NCBI GenBank assembly: GCA_900556845.1
Contig: USQO01000007.1
Coordinates: forward strand, 1 to 45,196
DNA length: 45,196 bases
Direction of reading: 5' to 3'
From: an uncultured Bacteroides sp.
Lineage (GTDB): Bacteria > Bacteroidota > Bacteroidia > Bacteroidales > Bacteroidaceae
Shown: positions 1 to 8,272 of the stretch, one piece after another
How positions within the stretch are numbered: position 1 is the first letter of the stretch
Layout: each line of letters begins with the position of its first letter
Notes under the pieces: model-generated
What the model saw: the letters and a program-made list of their open reading frames with translations, nothing else
Told to the model about the DNA's origin: nothing
Databases searched by the model: none
Program-made: the position numbers and the translations under genes

Positions 1-1
1 A

Positions 2-1270
2 ATCTGGATAACAGCAATCATGTCAATGCTGGCACTCCCTGCAGTAGCACAGCTTACGCTGGACGAGTGTCAACAATTGGCCAGAGAGAATTACCCGCTT
101 TTGCAAAAATACGATTTGATAAAACAAACGGCATCCTACTCCATTAAGAATATCAACAAGGGCTATCTGCCCCAACTTTCGCTGAGCGGACAGGCATCCT
201 ATCAGTCGGAAACCACCGGATTGCCGGATGCACTGAAGAGTATGCTGGCAAACAGCGGCTATAAAGGAATGGAAAAAGACCAGTATAGAATTGCCCTGGA
301 ACTAAATCAGGTTCTCTGGGATGGTGGCAATATCAAGGCACAAAAAAAGGTCGCATCTGCTAACGAAAAGATGCAAGCGGCACAAACGGATGTGGCAATG
401 TACGATGTGCGCAATCGCATAAACGAACTATTCTTCGGTATTCTACTATTGGATGAAAAGATTCAGTTGAATGCCGAACTGCAAACCTTACTGCAGAACA
501 GTTTCCGAAAACTGGAGACTCAAAATGCGCATGGTACGGCTATGAAATCGGATGTGAACGTAATAAAGGCTGAATTGCTGCGTGCCAAACAGGATAGGAT
601 TGCTTTACAGTCTATGCGGAAAAGCTATCTGCAGATGCTCGCTATTTTTATTGGGAAAGAGGCGGAATCCATTGATAGTCTGCAAAAGCCGGTAGCTGCC
701 ATGCCTTCTGTCCCGAAGAACCAACGGCCGGAGCTCCTGCTCTATGCTACGCAAATGCAGCAGACTCAGGCGCAAAACGATTTACTGAAAGCGGCTCTCT
801 ACCCGAAGCTTAGTTTTTTCGCACAAGGTTTTTACGGTTATCCGTATTACGATATGTTCGACAGTATGTTTAACCACAATCTGAAACTGGGCGGCATCGT
901 AGGGATGAAACTTTCATGGAACATCGGCAAGTTGTATACTTTTAAAAATGAAAAACGCCAACTACAGTTGGCACAGAAACAAATTGAGACATCGCAGGAG
1001 GTTTTTCTGTTCAACAACAGTTTGCAGGCTGCTCAAGAAACCGAGGCTGTGCACCAATACCGTGAGATGATGAAAGCGGATGTGGAGATTATCCAGTTGC
1101 TGACGACTGTACGGCAAGCTGCAGAAGCTCAACTGGAGCACGGTGTGATTGACGTAAACGATTTGCTTCGGGAAATCACCAAAGAAAATCAGGCGCGCAT
1201 CAGCCACTCGGCGCACGAAATCGAAATGCTGAAATCCATTTATGAATTACGGAATACCATCAATCAATAA
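2..1270 (+). CDS. TolC-family outer membrane efflux protein, 5' partial
   Basis: Outer membrane channel of a tripartite exporter. It would carry substrates from the inner membrane pump and periplasmic adaptor (the next genes) across the outer membrane. The frame is open to the left edge, and the codons before the first ATG (position 20) encode a hydrophobic stretch that runs into a signal-peptide end (IWITAIMSMLALPAVAQ). The true start is therefore outside the window and only the first few residues are missing. The mature part starts LTLDECQQLARENYPLL, the usual beginning of the family, and has long Ala/Gln/Glu/Leu-rich helices in two repeats (about residues 60-210 and 260-410) as in TolC. 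Length, about 420 residues, is normal. The stop lies 13 bases before the adaptor's likely start. The family call is firm; the substrate is unknown. Confidence 0.9.
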   Translation: MWITAIMSMLALPAVAQLTLDECQQLARENYPLLQKYDLIKQTASYSIKNINKGYLPQLSLSGQASYQSETTGLPDALKSMLANSGYKGMEKDQYRIALELNQVLWDGGNIKAQKKVASANEKMQAAQTDVAMYDVRNRINELFFGILLLDEKIQLNAELQTLLQNSFRKLETQNAHGTAMKSDVNVIKAELLRAKQDRIALQSMRKSYLQMLAIFIGKEAESIDSLQKPVAAMPSVPKNQRPELLLYATQMQQTQAQNDLLKAALYPKLSFFAQGFYGYPYYDMFDSMFNHNLKLGGIVGMKLSWNIGKLYTFKNEKRQLQLAQKQIETSQEVFLFNNSLQAAQETEAVHQYREMMKADVEIIQLLTTVRQAAEAQLEHGVIDVNDLLREITKENQARISHSAHEIEMLKSIYELRNTINQ

Positions 1271-1283
1271 AATCTTCAAGAGT

Positions 1284-2186
1284 ATGAAAGTATACGGTTA
1301 CTTATTAGGTGTATCTCTTCTTTTATCCGCTTGCGGCAATCGTGATACGGATTACGACGCATCGGGCATTTTTGAGGCCACCGAAATAATTGTTTCGGCA
1401 CAGTCAACAGGAGAACTGTTGTCTTTTACTGTCCAAGAAGGAAGACCGGTAAAAGCAGACGAGCAGTTGGGATATATAGATACGCTGCAATTGTCCTTAA
1501 AAAAGAAGCAGCTCATGGCTACCTTGATGGCTACCGGCAGCAAACGGCTGGACGAGAGCCGACAGCTGGCGTCACTCCAGCAGCAGTTGGCAAATCTGGA
1601 ACGTGAGCGGAAACGTTACGCTGATTTACTGAAAGCGGATGCTGCACCCGAAAAGCATGTAGATGAGCTGGATTACCAGATAGCGGTCCTCAAGCGTCAG
1701 CTTTCGGCTACCGAGGAACAGCTTGAAGGGAACAACAGCAGCCTAGATGGACAAAGTGCCAGTATAGCAGCCCAACTGGCACTGGTAGAGGACCAGATTA
1801 GAAAGTCGGTTATTGCAAGTCCCATCAGTGGTACTGTCCTCTCCCAATATGTTGAACAGCGGGAATACGTGATGCCCGGGAAACCGCTTTTCAAAGTGGC
1901 CGATATATCGCGCATGAAGCTGCGTGCCTATATCACGGCCGAGCAGCTGACGTCGCTAAAACTGGGGCAGAAGGTAAAAGTGTACGCCGATAAGGGTAAG
2001 ACTGAACGCAGTGAATACGAAGGCATCATCTCGTGGATTGCTGATGAAGCGGAATTTACGCCTAAAACCATACAGACCAGAGACGAACGGGCCAATTTGG
2101 TTTATGCGATAAAAATCGATGTCAACAATGATGGCTTTATCAAGCGTGGCATGTATGGTGATGTTCAATTTCAAACAGCAGAATAA
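1284..2186 (+). CDS. HlyD-family periplasmic adaptor lipoprotein
   Basis: Membrane fusion protein linking the ABC-2 permeases to the TolC-type channel. I start it at 1284 and not at the upstream in-frame ATG (1242). The 1284 start gives a clean lipoprotein signal, MKVYGYLLGVSLLLSACGN, with the lipidated Cys at residue 17, and removes an overlap with the previous gene. About 300 residues. A biotinyl-lipoyl half follows the signal (ASGIFEATEIIVSAQSTGEL), then a coiled-coil hairpin of Leu/Gln/Arg-rich heptads (about 80-165), the second lipoyl half (VIASPISGTVLSQYVEQREYV) and a beta-barrel domain. It resembles YbhG of E. coli. The stop codon overlaps the next start by one base (TAATG), so translation is coupled. 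Family and role are secure; the substrate is unknown. Confidence 0.92.
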   Translation: MKVYGYLLGVSLLLSACGNRDTDYDASGIFEATEIIVSAQSTGELLSFTVQEGRPVKADEQLGYIDTLQLSLKKKQLMATLMATGSKRLDESRQLASLQQQLANLERERKRYADLLKADAAPEKHVDELDYQIAVLKRQLSATEEQLEGNNSSLDGQSASIAAQLALVEDQIRKSVIASPISGTVLSQYVEQREYVMPGKPLFKVADISRMKLRAYITAEQLTSLKLGQKVKVYADKGKTERSEYEGIISWIADEAEFTPKTIQTRDERANLVYAIKIDVNNDGFIKRGMYGDVQFQTAE

Positions 2187-3112
2187 TGGGTATTCTATCC
2201 GTAAATAATTTGCAGAAGCGTTATAACAGGGGCAAAGTCGTTGCGCTGCACGGACTGGATTTCGAAGTTCGGGAAGGAGAGATTTATGGCATCATCGGTC
2301 CGGACGGTGCTGGTAAAACAACGCTTTTCCGTATCCTGACTACCCTACTGCTTGCGGATGTGGGAACTGCCAGTGTAGACGGACTGGATGTAAAAAAGGA
2401 TTACAAGGAAATCCGTCGCCGCATTGGTTATATGCCCGGCCGTTTCTCACTTTATCAGGACCTTTCAGTAGAAGAAAATCTGCGTTTCTTCGCCACAATT
2501 TTCCACACGACCATCGAAGAGAATTACGAGTTGGTGCGCGACATTTACTGCCAGATAGAACCGTTCAAAACACGCAAGGCCGGAAAGCTTTCCGGTGGCA
2601 TGAAACAGAAACTGGCATTGTGCTGTGCTTTGATTCATGCACCTCGGATTCTGTTTCTGGATGAACCGACTACCGGTGTCGACCCTGTATCGCGCAAGGA
2701 GTTCTGGGAGATGCTGAAAAGGTTCAAAGAAAGATACGGGATTACCATCGTAGTGTCTACTCCCTACATGGACGAGGCAATGCTTTGCGACCGTATTGCC
2801 CTGATGCAGGAAGGAAGGTTTCTCCGTATTGACACGCCAAGCGGAATTATAGCTGCTTATTCGGACAGGTTATGGACCGTAAAAAGTGACAACATGCACC
2901 GGCTGCTAGAAGACTTGCGCAGTTACCCCGAGGTGAAGACGGCTTTCTCTTTTGGCGAAACTTATCATGTGACGGTAACTGACGGGGGGTCACCGGAGAG
3001 CTTGAAAGAATATCTGCATACGCGTGGACATAATCGCATCGCCGTATGTCCGGCCAGTGCAACAATAGAAGATTGTTTCATGTCATTAATGCACAAGACT
3101 GATGAAAGATAA
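2186..3112 (+). CDS. ABC transporter ATPase 1 (YbhF N-half-like), H-loop His replaced
   Basis: Nucleotide-binding subunit of an ABC-2 exporter, 308 residues. Walker A is GPDGAGKTT (38-46), the signature is LSGGMKQ (135-141), and Walker B is ILFLDEP (155-161) with the catalytic Glu present. The switch (H-loop) position reads STPYMDEA, with Pro (codon ccc near 2763) where the family normally has His. A C-terminal extension of about 90 residues follows. In E. coli YbhF the two ATPase domains are one fused chain; here they are separate genes overlapping by 11 bases. With its partner (3102-3848) it probably forms an asymmetric heterodimer with one consensus and one degenerate ATP site. Cytoplasmic face of the inner membrane. 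Confidence 0.93.
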   Translation: MGILSVNNLQKRYNRGKVVALHGLDFEVREGEIYGIIGPDGAGKTTLFRILTTLLLADVGTASVDGLDVKKDYKEIRRRIGYMPGRFSLYQDLSVEENLRFFATIFHTTIEENYELVRDIYCQIEPFKTRKAGKLSGGMKQKLALCCALIHAPRILFLDEPTTGVDPVSRKEFWEMLKRFKERYGITIVVSTPYMDEAMLCDRIALMQEGRFLRIDTPSGIIAAYSDRLWTVKSDNMHRLLEDLRSYPEVKTAFSFGETYHVTVTDGGSPESLKEYLHTRGHNRIAVCPASATIEDCFMSLMHKTDER

Positions 3113-3848
3113 TTATGTAATCATAGCTGCCGGACTGACCAAGAAGTTCGGTACGTTCACAGCTACCGATCGCATCAGCTTTCGGGTTAAAGAAGGTGAG
3201 ATATTCGGTTTCCTGGGGGCCAATGGTGCCGGCAAGACTACCGCCATGCGTATGCTTTGCGGATTAAGCCGCCCGACGGAAGGACAGGCGACCGTTGCCG
3301 GATTTGATGTGTACCGACAGGCCGAAGAGGTGAAAAAATGCATCGGCTACATGAGTCAGAAGTTTTCTCTGTATGATGACCTCACGGTATACGAGAACCT
3401 GCGGCTTTTTGGCGGCATTTATGGCATGTCGGTCAAGGCCATTCGCCAGAAAAGTGACTCACTGCTTTCTGAATTGGGTCTTCTATCGGAACGGAACACG
3501 CGTGTGGGAGCCTTGCCTTTGGGCTGGAAACAGAAGCTGGCTTTTTCGCTCAGCATTTTTCACGAACCCAAGATTGTTTTTCTCGATGAACCGACCGGCG
3601 GTGTGGACCCTATAACGCGGCGGCAGTTCTGGGAACTTATTTATCGGGCAGCCGACCGCGGCATCACGGTCTTTGTAACGACACATTACATGGACGAGGC
3701 CGAGTATTGCGACCGGGTCAGCATCATGGTGGACGGCAAGATAGAAGCACTGGATACGCCCGAAAATTTAAAACGGGATTTTAATGTATCTACAATGTAT
3801 GACGTTTTTCTGGCGCTTGCCCGAAAAGCGAAACGCAGCAGCGACTGA
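3102..3848 (+). CDS. ABC transporter ATPase 2 (YbhF C-half-like), degenerate signature
   Basis: Second nucleotide-binding subunit, 248 residues, starting inside the end of ATPase 1 (11-base overlap). Walker A is GANGAGKTT (39-47) and Walker B is IVFLDEP (158-164) with Glu. The switch His is intact in TTHYMDEAE. The ABC signature, normally LSGGQ, reads LPLGWKQK (138-145) and so lacks the Ser-Gly-Gly core. Because a signature completes the partner's ATP site, this defect falls in the same composite site as the missing His of ATPase 1, while the other site keeps all motifs. That fits known heterodimeric ABC proteins with one degenerate site. A strong ribosome site (AAGGAGG) for the next gene lies just after the stop. 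Confidence 0.93.
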   Translation: MKDNYVIIAAGLTKKFGTFTATDRISFRVKEGEIFGFLGANGAGKTTAMRMLCGLSRPTEGQATVAGFDVYRQAEEVKKCIGYMSQKFSLYDDLTVYENLRLFGGIYGMSVKAIRQKSDSLLSELGLLSERNTRVGALPLGWKQKLAFSLSIFHEPKIVFLDEPTGGVDPITRRQFWELIYRAADRGITVFVTTHYMDEAEYCDRVSIMVDGKIEALDTPENLKRDFNVSTMYDVFLALARKAKRSSD

Positions 3849-3862
3849 AAGGAGGCTATCGG

Positions 3863-4972
3863 ATGAAACAGTTTCTATCGTTTGTACAAAAAGAGTTTTA
3901 CCATATTTTCCGGGATAGGCGTTCCATGCTCATCCTGCTGGTCATGCCTGTGGTCCTGATTACCTTGTTTGGTTTTGCCATTACTACGGAAGTAAAGAAT
4001 TCCCGCGTGGCCCTGTTGGATGAATCGAAAGACGAGATAACGTTGGATATCAGTGAGCATATTGCCAGAAACCGGTACTTTACCATTGTGGCTGATTTGA
4101 ATGACAGAAACGCGATTGACGCGCTGTTCCTGAAGAACGACATTGATATGGCAGTTATTTTCTGTAAGGATTTTACTGCACGCATGCAGCGCCCGGATGG
4201 TGCTGGCATTCAAATTCTCATAGACGGCACCGAACCTAACCAGGCATCCATCCGCACGGGATACATTCAGCAACTATTAAATAAATATTTACAGTCCAAG
4301 TTTACTGAGAGTCATCTGTCACCTAATTTTCAGATAGATGTAGTTACACGAATGCTTTATAATCCGCAGGGCAAAAGCGAATACAATTTTGTTCCGGGTG
4401 TCATCGGTCTGATTCTGTTACTGATTTGCGCCATGATGACCAGCATTGCCATTGTAAGAGAAAAAGAGATGGGAACACTCGAGGTTTTGCTGGCATCTCC
4501 GCTTCCACCCCTTTGCATTGTATTGGCCAAGCTGGTCCCCTACTTCATCATTTCCTGCATTAATCTTACTACCATCCTGCTGTTTGCAACACTGCTGCTG
4601 CACATTCCCATGGCTGGAAGCTGGATTGGATTTGTGAGCATTTCGCTGCTTTATATATTGGTGGCCCTGTTTTTAGGATTGCTGATATCGACCATCGCAA
4701 ACAGTCAGCTTGCGGCCATGCTGCTTTCTTTACTGCTGATTGTCCCGGCCGTTTATCTGTCGGGCATGGCATTCCCCATTGAAAGCATGCCGGTACCCCT
4801 ACAAAGGGTTTCGGCCATTGTACCTGCCCGATGGTATATCGAAGCGGCCCGCAAACTGCTGATACAAGGTGTTGAAATGAAATACGTCCTCAAGGAAGCA
4901 CTCACCCTGATGCTAATGGCCATTGTGATTCTTGGTGTCTCTTGGAGGTTGTTTAAAACAAGATTAGAGTAA
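3863..4972 (+). CDS. ABC-2 type permease (YbhS/YbhR-like) 1
   Basis: Inner-membrane subunit of the exporter, 369 residues. One N-terminal membrane helix follows a short amphipathic segment (FVQKEFYHIFRDRRSMLILLVMP); then comes a large periplasmic domain (about 45-170) and five more helices in the C-terminal half. The signature region VREKEMGTLEVLLASPL (about 194-210) is characteristic of ABC-2 permeases. A very good Shine-Dalgarno (AAGGAGG) precedes the start, which is unusual for Bacteroidales and supports 3863. It pairs with the next permease, whose start lies 2 bases after this stop. The family is certain. The best functional guess is export of a drug or another hydrophobic compound, by analogy with E. 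coli YbhFSR. Confidence 0.92.
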   Translation: MKQFLSFVQKEFYHIFRDRRSMLILLVMPVVLITLFGFAITTEVKNSRVALLDESKDEITLDISEHIARNRYFTIVADLNDRNAIDALFLKNDIDMAVIFCKDFTARMQRPDGAGIQILIDGTEPNQASIRTGYIQQLLNKYLQSKFTESHLSPNFQIDVVTRMLYNPQGKSEYNFVPGVIGLILLLICAMMTSIAIVREKEMGTLEVLLASPLPPLCIVLAKLVPYFIISCINLTTILLFATLLLHIPMAGSWIGFVSISLLYILVALFLGLLISTIANSQLAAMLLSLLLIVPAVYLSGMAFPIESMPVPLQRVSAIVPARWYIEAARKLLIQGVEMKYVLKEALTLMLMAIVILGVSWRLFKTRLE

Positions 4973-4974
4973 CT

Positions 4975-6093
4975 ATGGTTATACGTTTTTTAATTGAAAA
5001 GGAATTCAAGCAGATGATGCGTAATGTGATTCTGCCAGTTGTTTTTGTAATGCTCCCGCTGGGTATGATCAATGTGATTCCCAGAGCTGCAACACAGGAA
5101 GTAAAAAACCTGGAGATAAGTATTATTAACAATGACAGGAGTACTTTGTCGTCACGCCTGATACAGAAATTGTCGGCCTCAACGTATTTCACGCTGACAC
5201 ATATTCCTGCTACATTCGACGAGGCCATCGGCCACATGGAGGCTGGAGATGCCGATTTTATTCTGGAGATTAAGCCGGATTTTGAGCGGGAGCTTATCAC
5301 CGGAGGAAAAACCCAGGTGATGATTTCGGCCAATGCCGTGAATGGCGTAAAAGCCGGGTTGGGCAGTTCTTACCTTGCCCAGATTGTAGCCGACTATACG
5401 GATGGGCTGAAAGCAGAAAACGGTGTGCTTCCTGCGGGGAGCACTGGCTCCGGACTGCGCATTTCGCCGCGCTATTTATTCAATCCGGAGCTGGACTATC
5501 AGGCGTTTATGGTTCCGGGACTGATTGCCATGTTGCTGATACTGACCGTAGGTTTTCTTCCGGCACTCAACATTGTAAGCGAAAAGGAGAAAGGAACAAT
5601 CGAACAAATCAACGTAACCCCTGTCGGCCGTTTCGACTTTATTTTCTCCAAACTGATTCCTTACTGGTGTGTGGGTTTACTGATTCTCACCTATTCCATG
5701 TTTCTGGGTTGGAAAATCTACGGACTGGTACCTGTCGGGAATTTAGGACTCATCTATCTGTTTGCCACATTGTTTATTCTGGTGGTTTCCAGTCTGGGAC
5801 TCATCGTATCGAATTACTCGGAAACTACCCAGCAGGCATCCCTGATTATGTTTTTCTTTCTGGTTATTTTCATTTTGATGAGTGGTCTGCTCACCCCAAT
5901 AGCAGGTATGCCGGAATGGGCTCAGGCTATAACCCGTATCAATCCGTTGCGATATTTCATTGAGGCCATGCGTATGCTATACCTCAAAGGAAGCTCATTC
6001 TCCGATTTGATTTTTCATTTTCAGGCTTTAATCACGTATATGCTTGTGGTTTGGGGATGGGCTATTTTCAGTTACCGGAAAACCAGCAATTAA
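4975..6093 (+). CDS. ABC-2 type permease (YbhS/YbhR-like) 2
   Basis: Second inner-membrane subunit, 372 residues, with the same architecture as its neighbour: FLIEKEFKQMMRNVILPVVF at the N-terminus, a periplasmic domain to about residue 175, then five helices. The ABC-2 motif is VSEKEKGTIEQINVTPV (about 200-216). The conserved proline-rich end (INPLRYFIEAMRMLYLKG) matches the paralogue's VPARWYIEAARKLLIQG, so the two probably arose by duplication and act as a heterodimer. It is the last gene of the operon. No clear U-rich terminator is visible directly after the stop; the next 396 bases hold only a gene remnant and inverted repeats. Confidence 0.92.
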   Translation: MVIRFLIEKEFKQMMRNVILPVVFVMLPLGMINVIPRAATQEVKNLEISIINNDRSTLSSRLIQKLSASTYFTLTHIPATFDEAIGHMEAGDADFILEIKPDFERELITGGKTQVMISANAVNGVKAGLGSSYLAQIVADYTDGLKAENGVLPAGSTGSGLRISPRYLFNPELDYQAFMVPGLIAMLLILTVGFLPALNIVSEKEKGTIEQINVTPVGRFDFIFSKLIPYWCVGLLILTYSMFLGWKIYGLVPVGNLGLIYLFATLFILVVSSLGLIVSNYSETTQQASLIMFFFLVIFILMSGLLTPIAGMPEWAQAITRINPLRYFIEAMRMLYLKGSSFSDLIFHFQALITYMLVVWGWAIFSYRKTSN

Positions 6094-6219
6094 TCATACT
6101 GTACTGCTCAAATTAGCACAATGCAACCAGTTTGACGGTAAAAAGTCAGCTCATCAAAGCTAAGATAAACATTTGACTCAATTTTGACAAAAATTCGTTT
6201 TGGCTGTGCCGCATGTTTA

Positions 6220-6297
6220 TCACATCAATGAAAATTTATAACGGTAGGCTTTGGGTGACATATCGGTATTCTTTTTAAAGAAACGGCTCAGATAACA
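6220..6297 (-). pseudogene. Remnant of an AraC-family regulator C-terminus
   Basis: On the minus strand the last 25 codons before a TGA read YLSRFFKKNTDMSPKAYRY followed by KFSLM. This is the hallmark end of the second helix-turn-helix of AraC-family regulators (family pattern: FxxxFKKxxGxSPxxYR). Immediately upstream, no frame shows the rest of the domain (no recognition helix 1, no IAxxxGF segment), so only about 20 homologous residues survive. It is most likely a decayed regulator, possibly once the controller of the neighbouring exporter; that link is inference. A chance match is unlikely given the run of conserved positions. Confidence 0.6.
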
Positions 6298-6427
6298 TTT
6301 TTTTACTATTGAACAACAAAAGGACCACTGCTCTGTGCATCGCACTTTATTCCGACTGCAGCCTCTGGATATACAAAATAGAAGTTGACTTCTGGATAAA
6401 CGTAAATCCAATCGGTCGCATTGCAAC

Positions 6428-6465
6428 AATCCCCGAAACGCCCTTAAAAGACCATTTCGGGGATT
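6428..6465 (-). terminator. Hairpin terminator of hcp
   Basis: Perfect 11-bp stem AATCCCCGAAA / TTTCGGGGATT (6428-6438 and 6455-6465) with a 16-base loop, 25 bases past the hcp stop. The U-tract on the minus strand is weak. Confidence 0.7.
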
Positions 6466-6489
6466 AATACATCATTTTATTATAAAGAA

Positions 6490-8145
6490 TCAGACTATTC
6501 CGAAGCGTTTCAGGTCTTCATCGACTGTCTGAATACCTGATATTCCAAAGTTTTCGATCAACAGTTTCACGACGTTAGGCGAAAGGAAAGCCGGCAGCGT
6601 AGGCCCCAGATGGATATTCTTTACACCAAGGCTGAGAAGGGCCAGCAGTACAATGACAGCTTTCTGCTCGTACCATGCAATATTATAGGCAATGGGCAGT
6701 TCGTTGATATCATTCAACTGGAAAACTTCTTTCAGTTTCAGGGCAATCAGTGCCAGTGAATAACTGTCGTTACATTGTCCGGCATCCAGTACGCGGGGAA
6801 TGCCGTTTATATCGCCCAAAGGAAGTTTGTTGTAGCGATATTTGGCACATCCGGCAGTAAGTATAACGCAATCCTTTGGCAATGCCTGCGCGAAATCGGC
6901 ATAATAAGAACGTCCTTTCATACGTCCGTCGCAACCGGCCATTACTATAAACTTGCGGATGGCTCCAGTCTTTACGGCATCTACCACCTTATCGGCCAAA
7001 GCAAAAACCTGAGCATGCGCGAAACCGCCTACCAGTGTTCCGTTTTCAATGGCTACTGGTGCCTGACAGGTATGCGCCAATGCAATGATTTCACTGAAAT
7101 CCTTCCGTCCGTCAGCATCGGCAGGTATATGCTTCCAGCCGGGATAGCCTGTACTGTTCGTTGTAAACACCCGACCGGCATAAGCGGCTTTACCCGTAGG
7201 AGGTACAATACAGTTGGTTGTAAATAGAATCGGGCCATTGAAGGACTCAAATTCTTCACGCTGCTTCCACCAGGCATTGCCGTAATTACCTTTCAGATGG
7301 GGATATTTTTTCAGCTGCGGATAATAATGGGCCGGGAGCATCTCGCTGTGGGTATAAATGTCAACACCGCTGTCTGCACTCTGTTCCAGCAGTTGTTCCA
7401 AATCGTGCAGGTCGTGCCCACTGACAAGGATTCCCGGACGCTGACCTACACCAATATTTACTTCCGAAATTTCCGGATTGCCATAAGCAGACGTGTTTGC
7501 ACTATCCAGTAATGCCATGGCTTTCACTCCCCATGTTCCAGTTTCAAGAGCCAGTGCCGTAAGCTTGGCCGCATCCCTGCACAACAACAGCTCAGCCAGT
7601 GTCTGCAAGATGTACTCATTGATATCCGGATTGATGTGGTTTAAACGTGCAGCATGTTCCAGATAGGCAGCCATACCTTTAAGTCCGTATGTAATGAGTT
7701 CTTTGAGCGAACGGATATCCTCATCCGGTTCACTAAGAATACCGATTTGAGTCGCCTTCTCGGCATAAACAGCACGGGTGCCTTGCCATGACAATACGTC
7801 CAAATCGGGTACATCGATACCCCGCTCATGAGTTTTGGCAAGCATGCGGTCGCGCAATGCCAAAGCCGTATCGATACGCGCATAAATGCTTTCCACGTCA
7901 AAATTGGCATTGGTTATGGTACTGAAAAGTGCATCGTTTACAAAGTGATGTACTTTGGGACGCTCCGTACATCCAGCGCTGCATGAATTGTTCAGAGTAG
8001 CCAACAGACCAATACCTTTTAATAAATAAATCAATAAGTCTTGTGCATTGGCTACTTCCGGTTTCTTACCACATACACCTGCCAGCTTACAGCCAGTTCC
8101 TGCCGCAGTTTCCTGGCATTGGTAACAGAACATTTTTCCTTCCAT
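6490..8145 (-). CDS. hcp: Hydroxylamine reductase / hybrid cluster protein
   Basis: Hybrid cluster protein, 551 residues, the usual size. It reduces hydroxylamine to ammonia in vitro and is linked to nitric-oxide and nitrosative stress defence in anaerobes; cytoplasmic. The N-terminal cysteines are C7-x2-C10-x8-C19-x5-C25, the spacing of the strict-anaerobe class, which binds a cubane [4Fe-4S] cluster. The C-terminal half has the hybrid-cluster ligand segments TTNCIVPP, VMAGCDGR, LTAGCAKYRYNKL and LDAGQCNDSYS. The start at 8145 leaves four residues before MFCYQCQE; MFCYQ itself (8133) is an alternative start. It is monocistronic, with a promoter at 8182-8190 and a terminator at 6428-6465. No Crp/Fnr-type HcpR gene is adjacent. 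Confidence 0.97.
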   Translation of the reverse strand: MEGKMFCYQCQETAAGTGCKLAGVCGKKPEVANAQDLLIYLLKGIGLLATLNNSCSAGCTERPKVHHFVNDALFSTITNANFDVESIYARIDTALALRDRMLAKTHERGIDVPDLDVLSWQGTRAVYAEKATQIGILSEPDEDIRSLKELITYGLKGMAAYLEHAARLNHINPDINEYILQTLAELLLCRDAAKLTALALETGTWGVKAMALLDSANTSAYGNPEISEVNIGVGQRPGILVSGHDLHDLEQLLEQSADSGVDIYTHSEMLPAHYYPQLKKYPHLKGNYGNAWWKQREEFESFNGPILFTTNCIVPPTGKAAYAGRVFTTNSTGYPGWKHIPADADGRKDFSEIIALAHTCQAPVAIENGTLVGGFAHAQVFALADKVVDAVKTGAIRKFIVMAGCDGRMKGRSYYADFAQALPKDCVILTAGCAKYRYNKLPLGDINGIPRVLDAGQCNDSYSLALIALKLKEVFQLNDINELPIAYNIAWYEQKAVIVLLALLSLGVKNIHLGPTLPAFLSPNVVKLLIENFGISGIQTVDEDLKRFGIV

Positions 8146-8181
8146 GTTTATTTCGATTGATGATTATATTTTGATTTGCGG

Positions 8182-8190
8182 ACAAAAGTA
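8182..8190 (-). promoter_or_regulatory. Bacteroidales -7 element for hcp
   Basis: Minus strand reads TACTTTTGT, a full match to TAnnTTTGY. It lies about 40 bases upstream of the hcp start. No clear -33 TTTG is seen. Confidence 0.6.
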
Positions 8191-8256
8191 ACAAGCAGAA
8201 TATTGAAAAGGCGTAACATAGGTGACGCGGCCGATTGGGAAACAGAAAAAAAATCG

Positions 8257-8265
8257 TATTTTTGC
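8257..8265 (+). promoter_or_regulatory. Bacteroidales -7 element for the DUF4186 gene
   Basis: TATTTTTGC matches TAnnTTTGY, with a TTG at 8235-8237 and a 19-base spacer. Transcription would begin near 8271-8273, essentially at the first ATG (8273). Confidence 0.6.
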
Positions 8266-8272
8266 CTTCACC

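Larger units (their letters stand above)
6094..6489. other. Gene-poor intergenic stretch
   Basis: This 396-base gap between the convergent ABC operon and hcp holds no intact gene. It contains a 9-bp inverted repeat with a 40-base spacer (GATAAACAT at 6164-6172, ATGTTTATC at 6213-6221), the AraC C-terminal remnant on the minus strand, and an 11-bp terminator stem at 6428-6465. I see nothing else in it. Confidence 0.7.
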
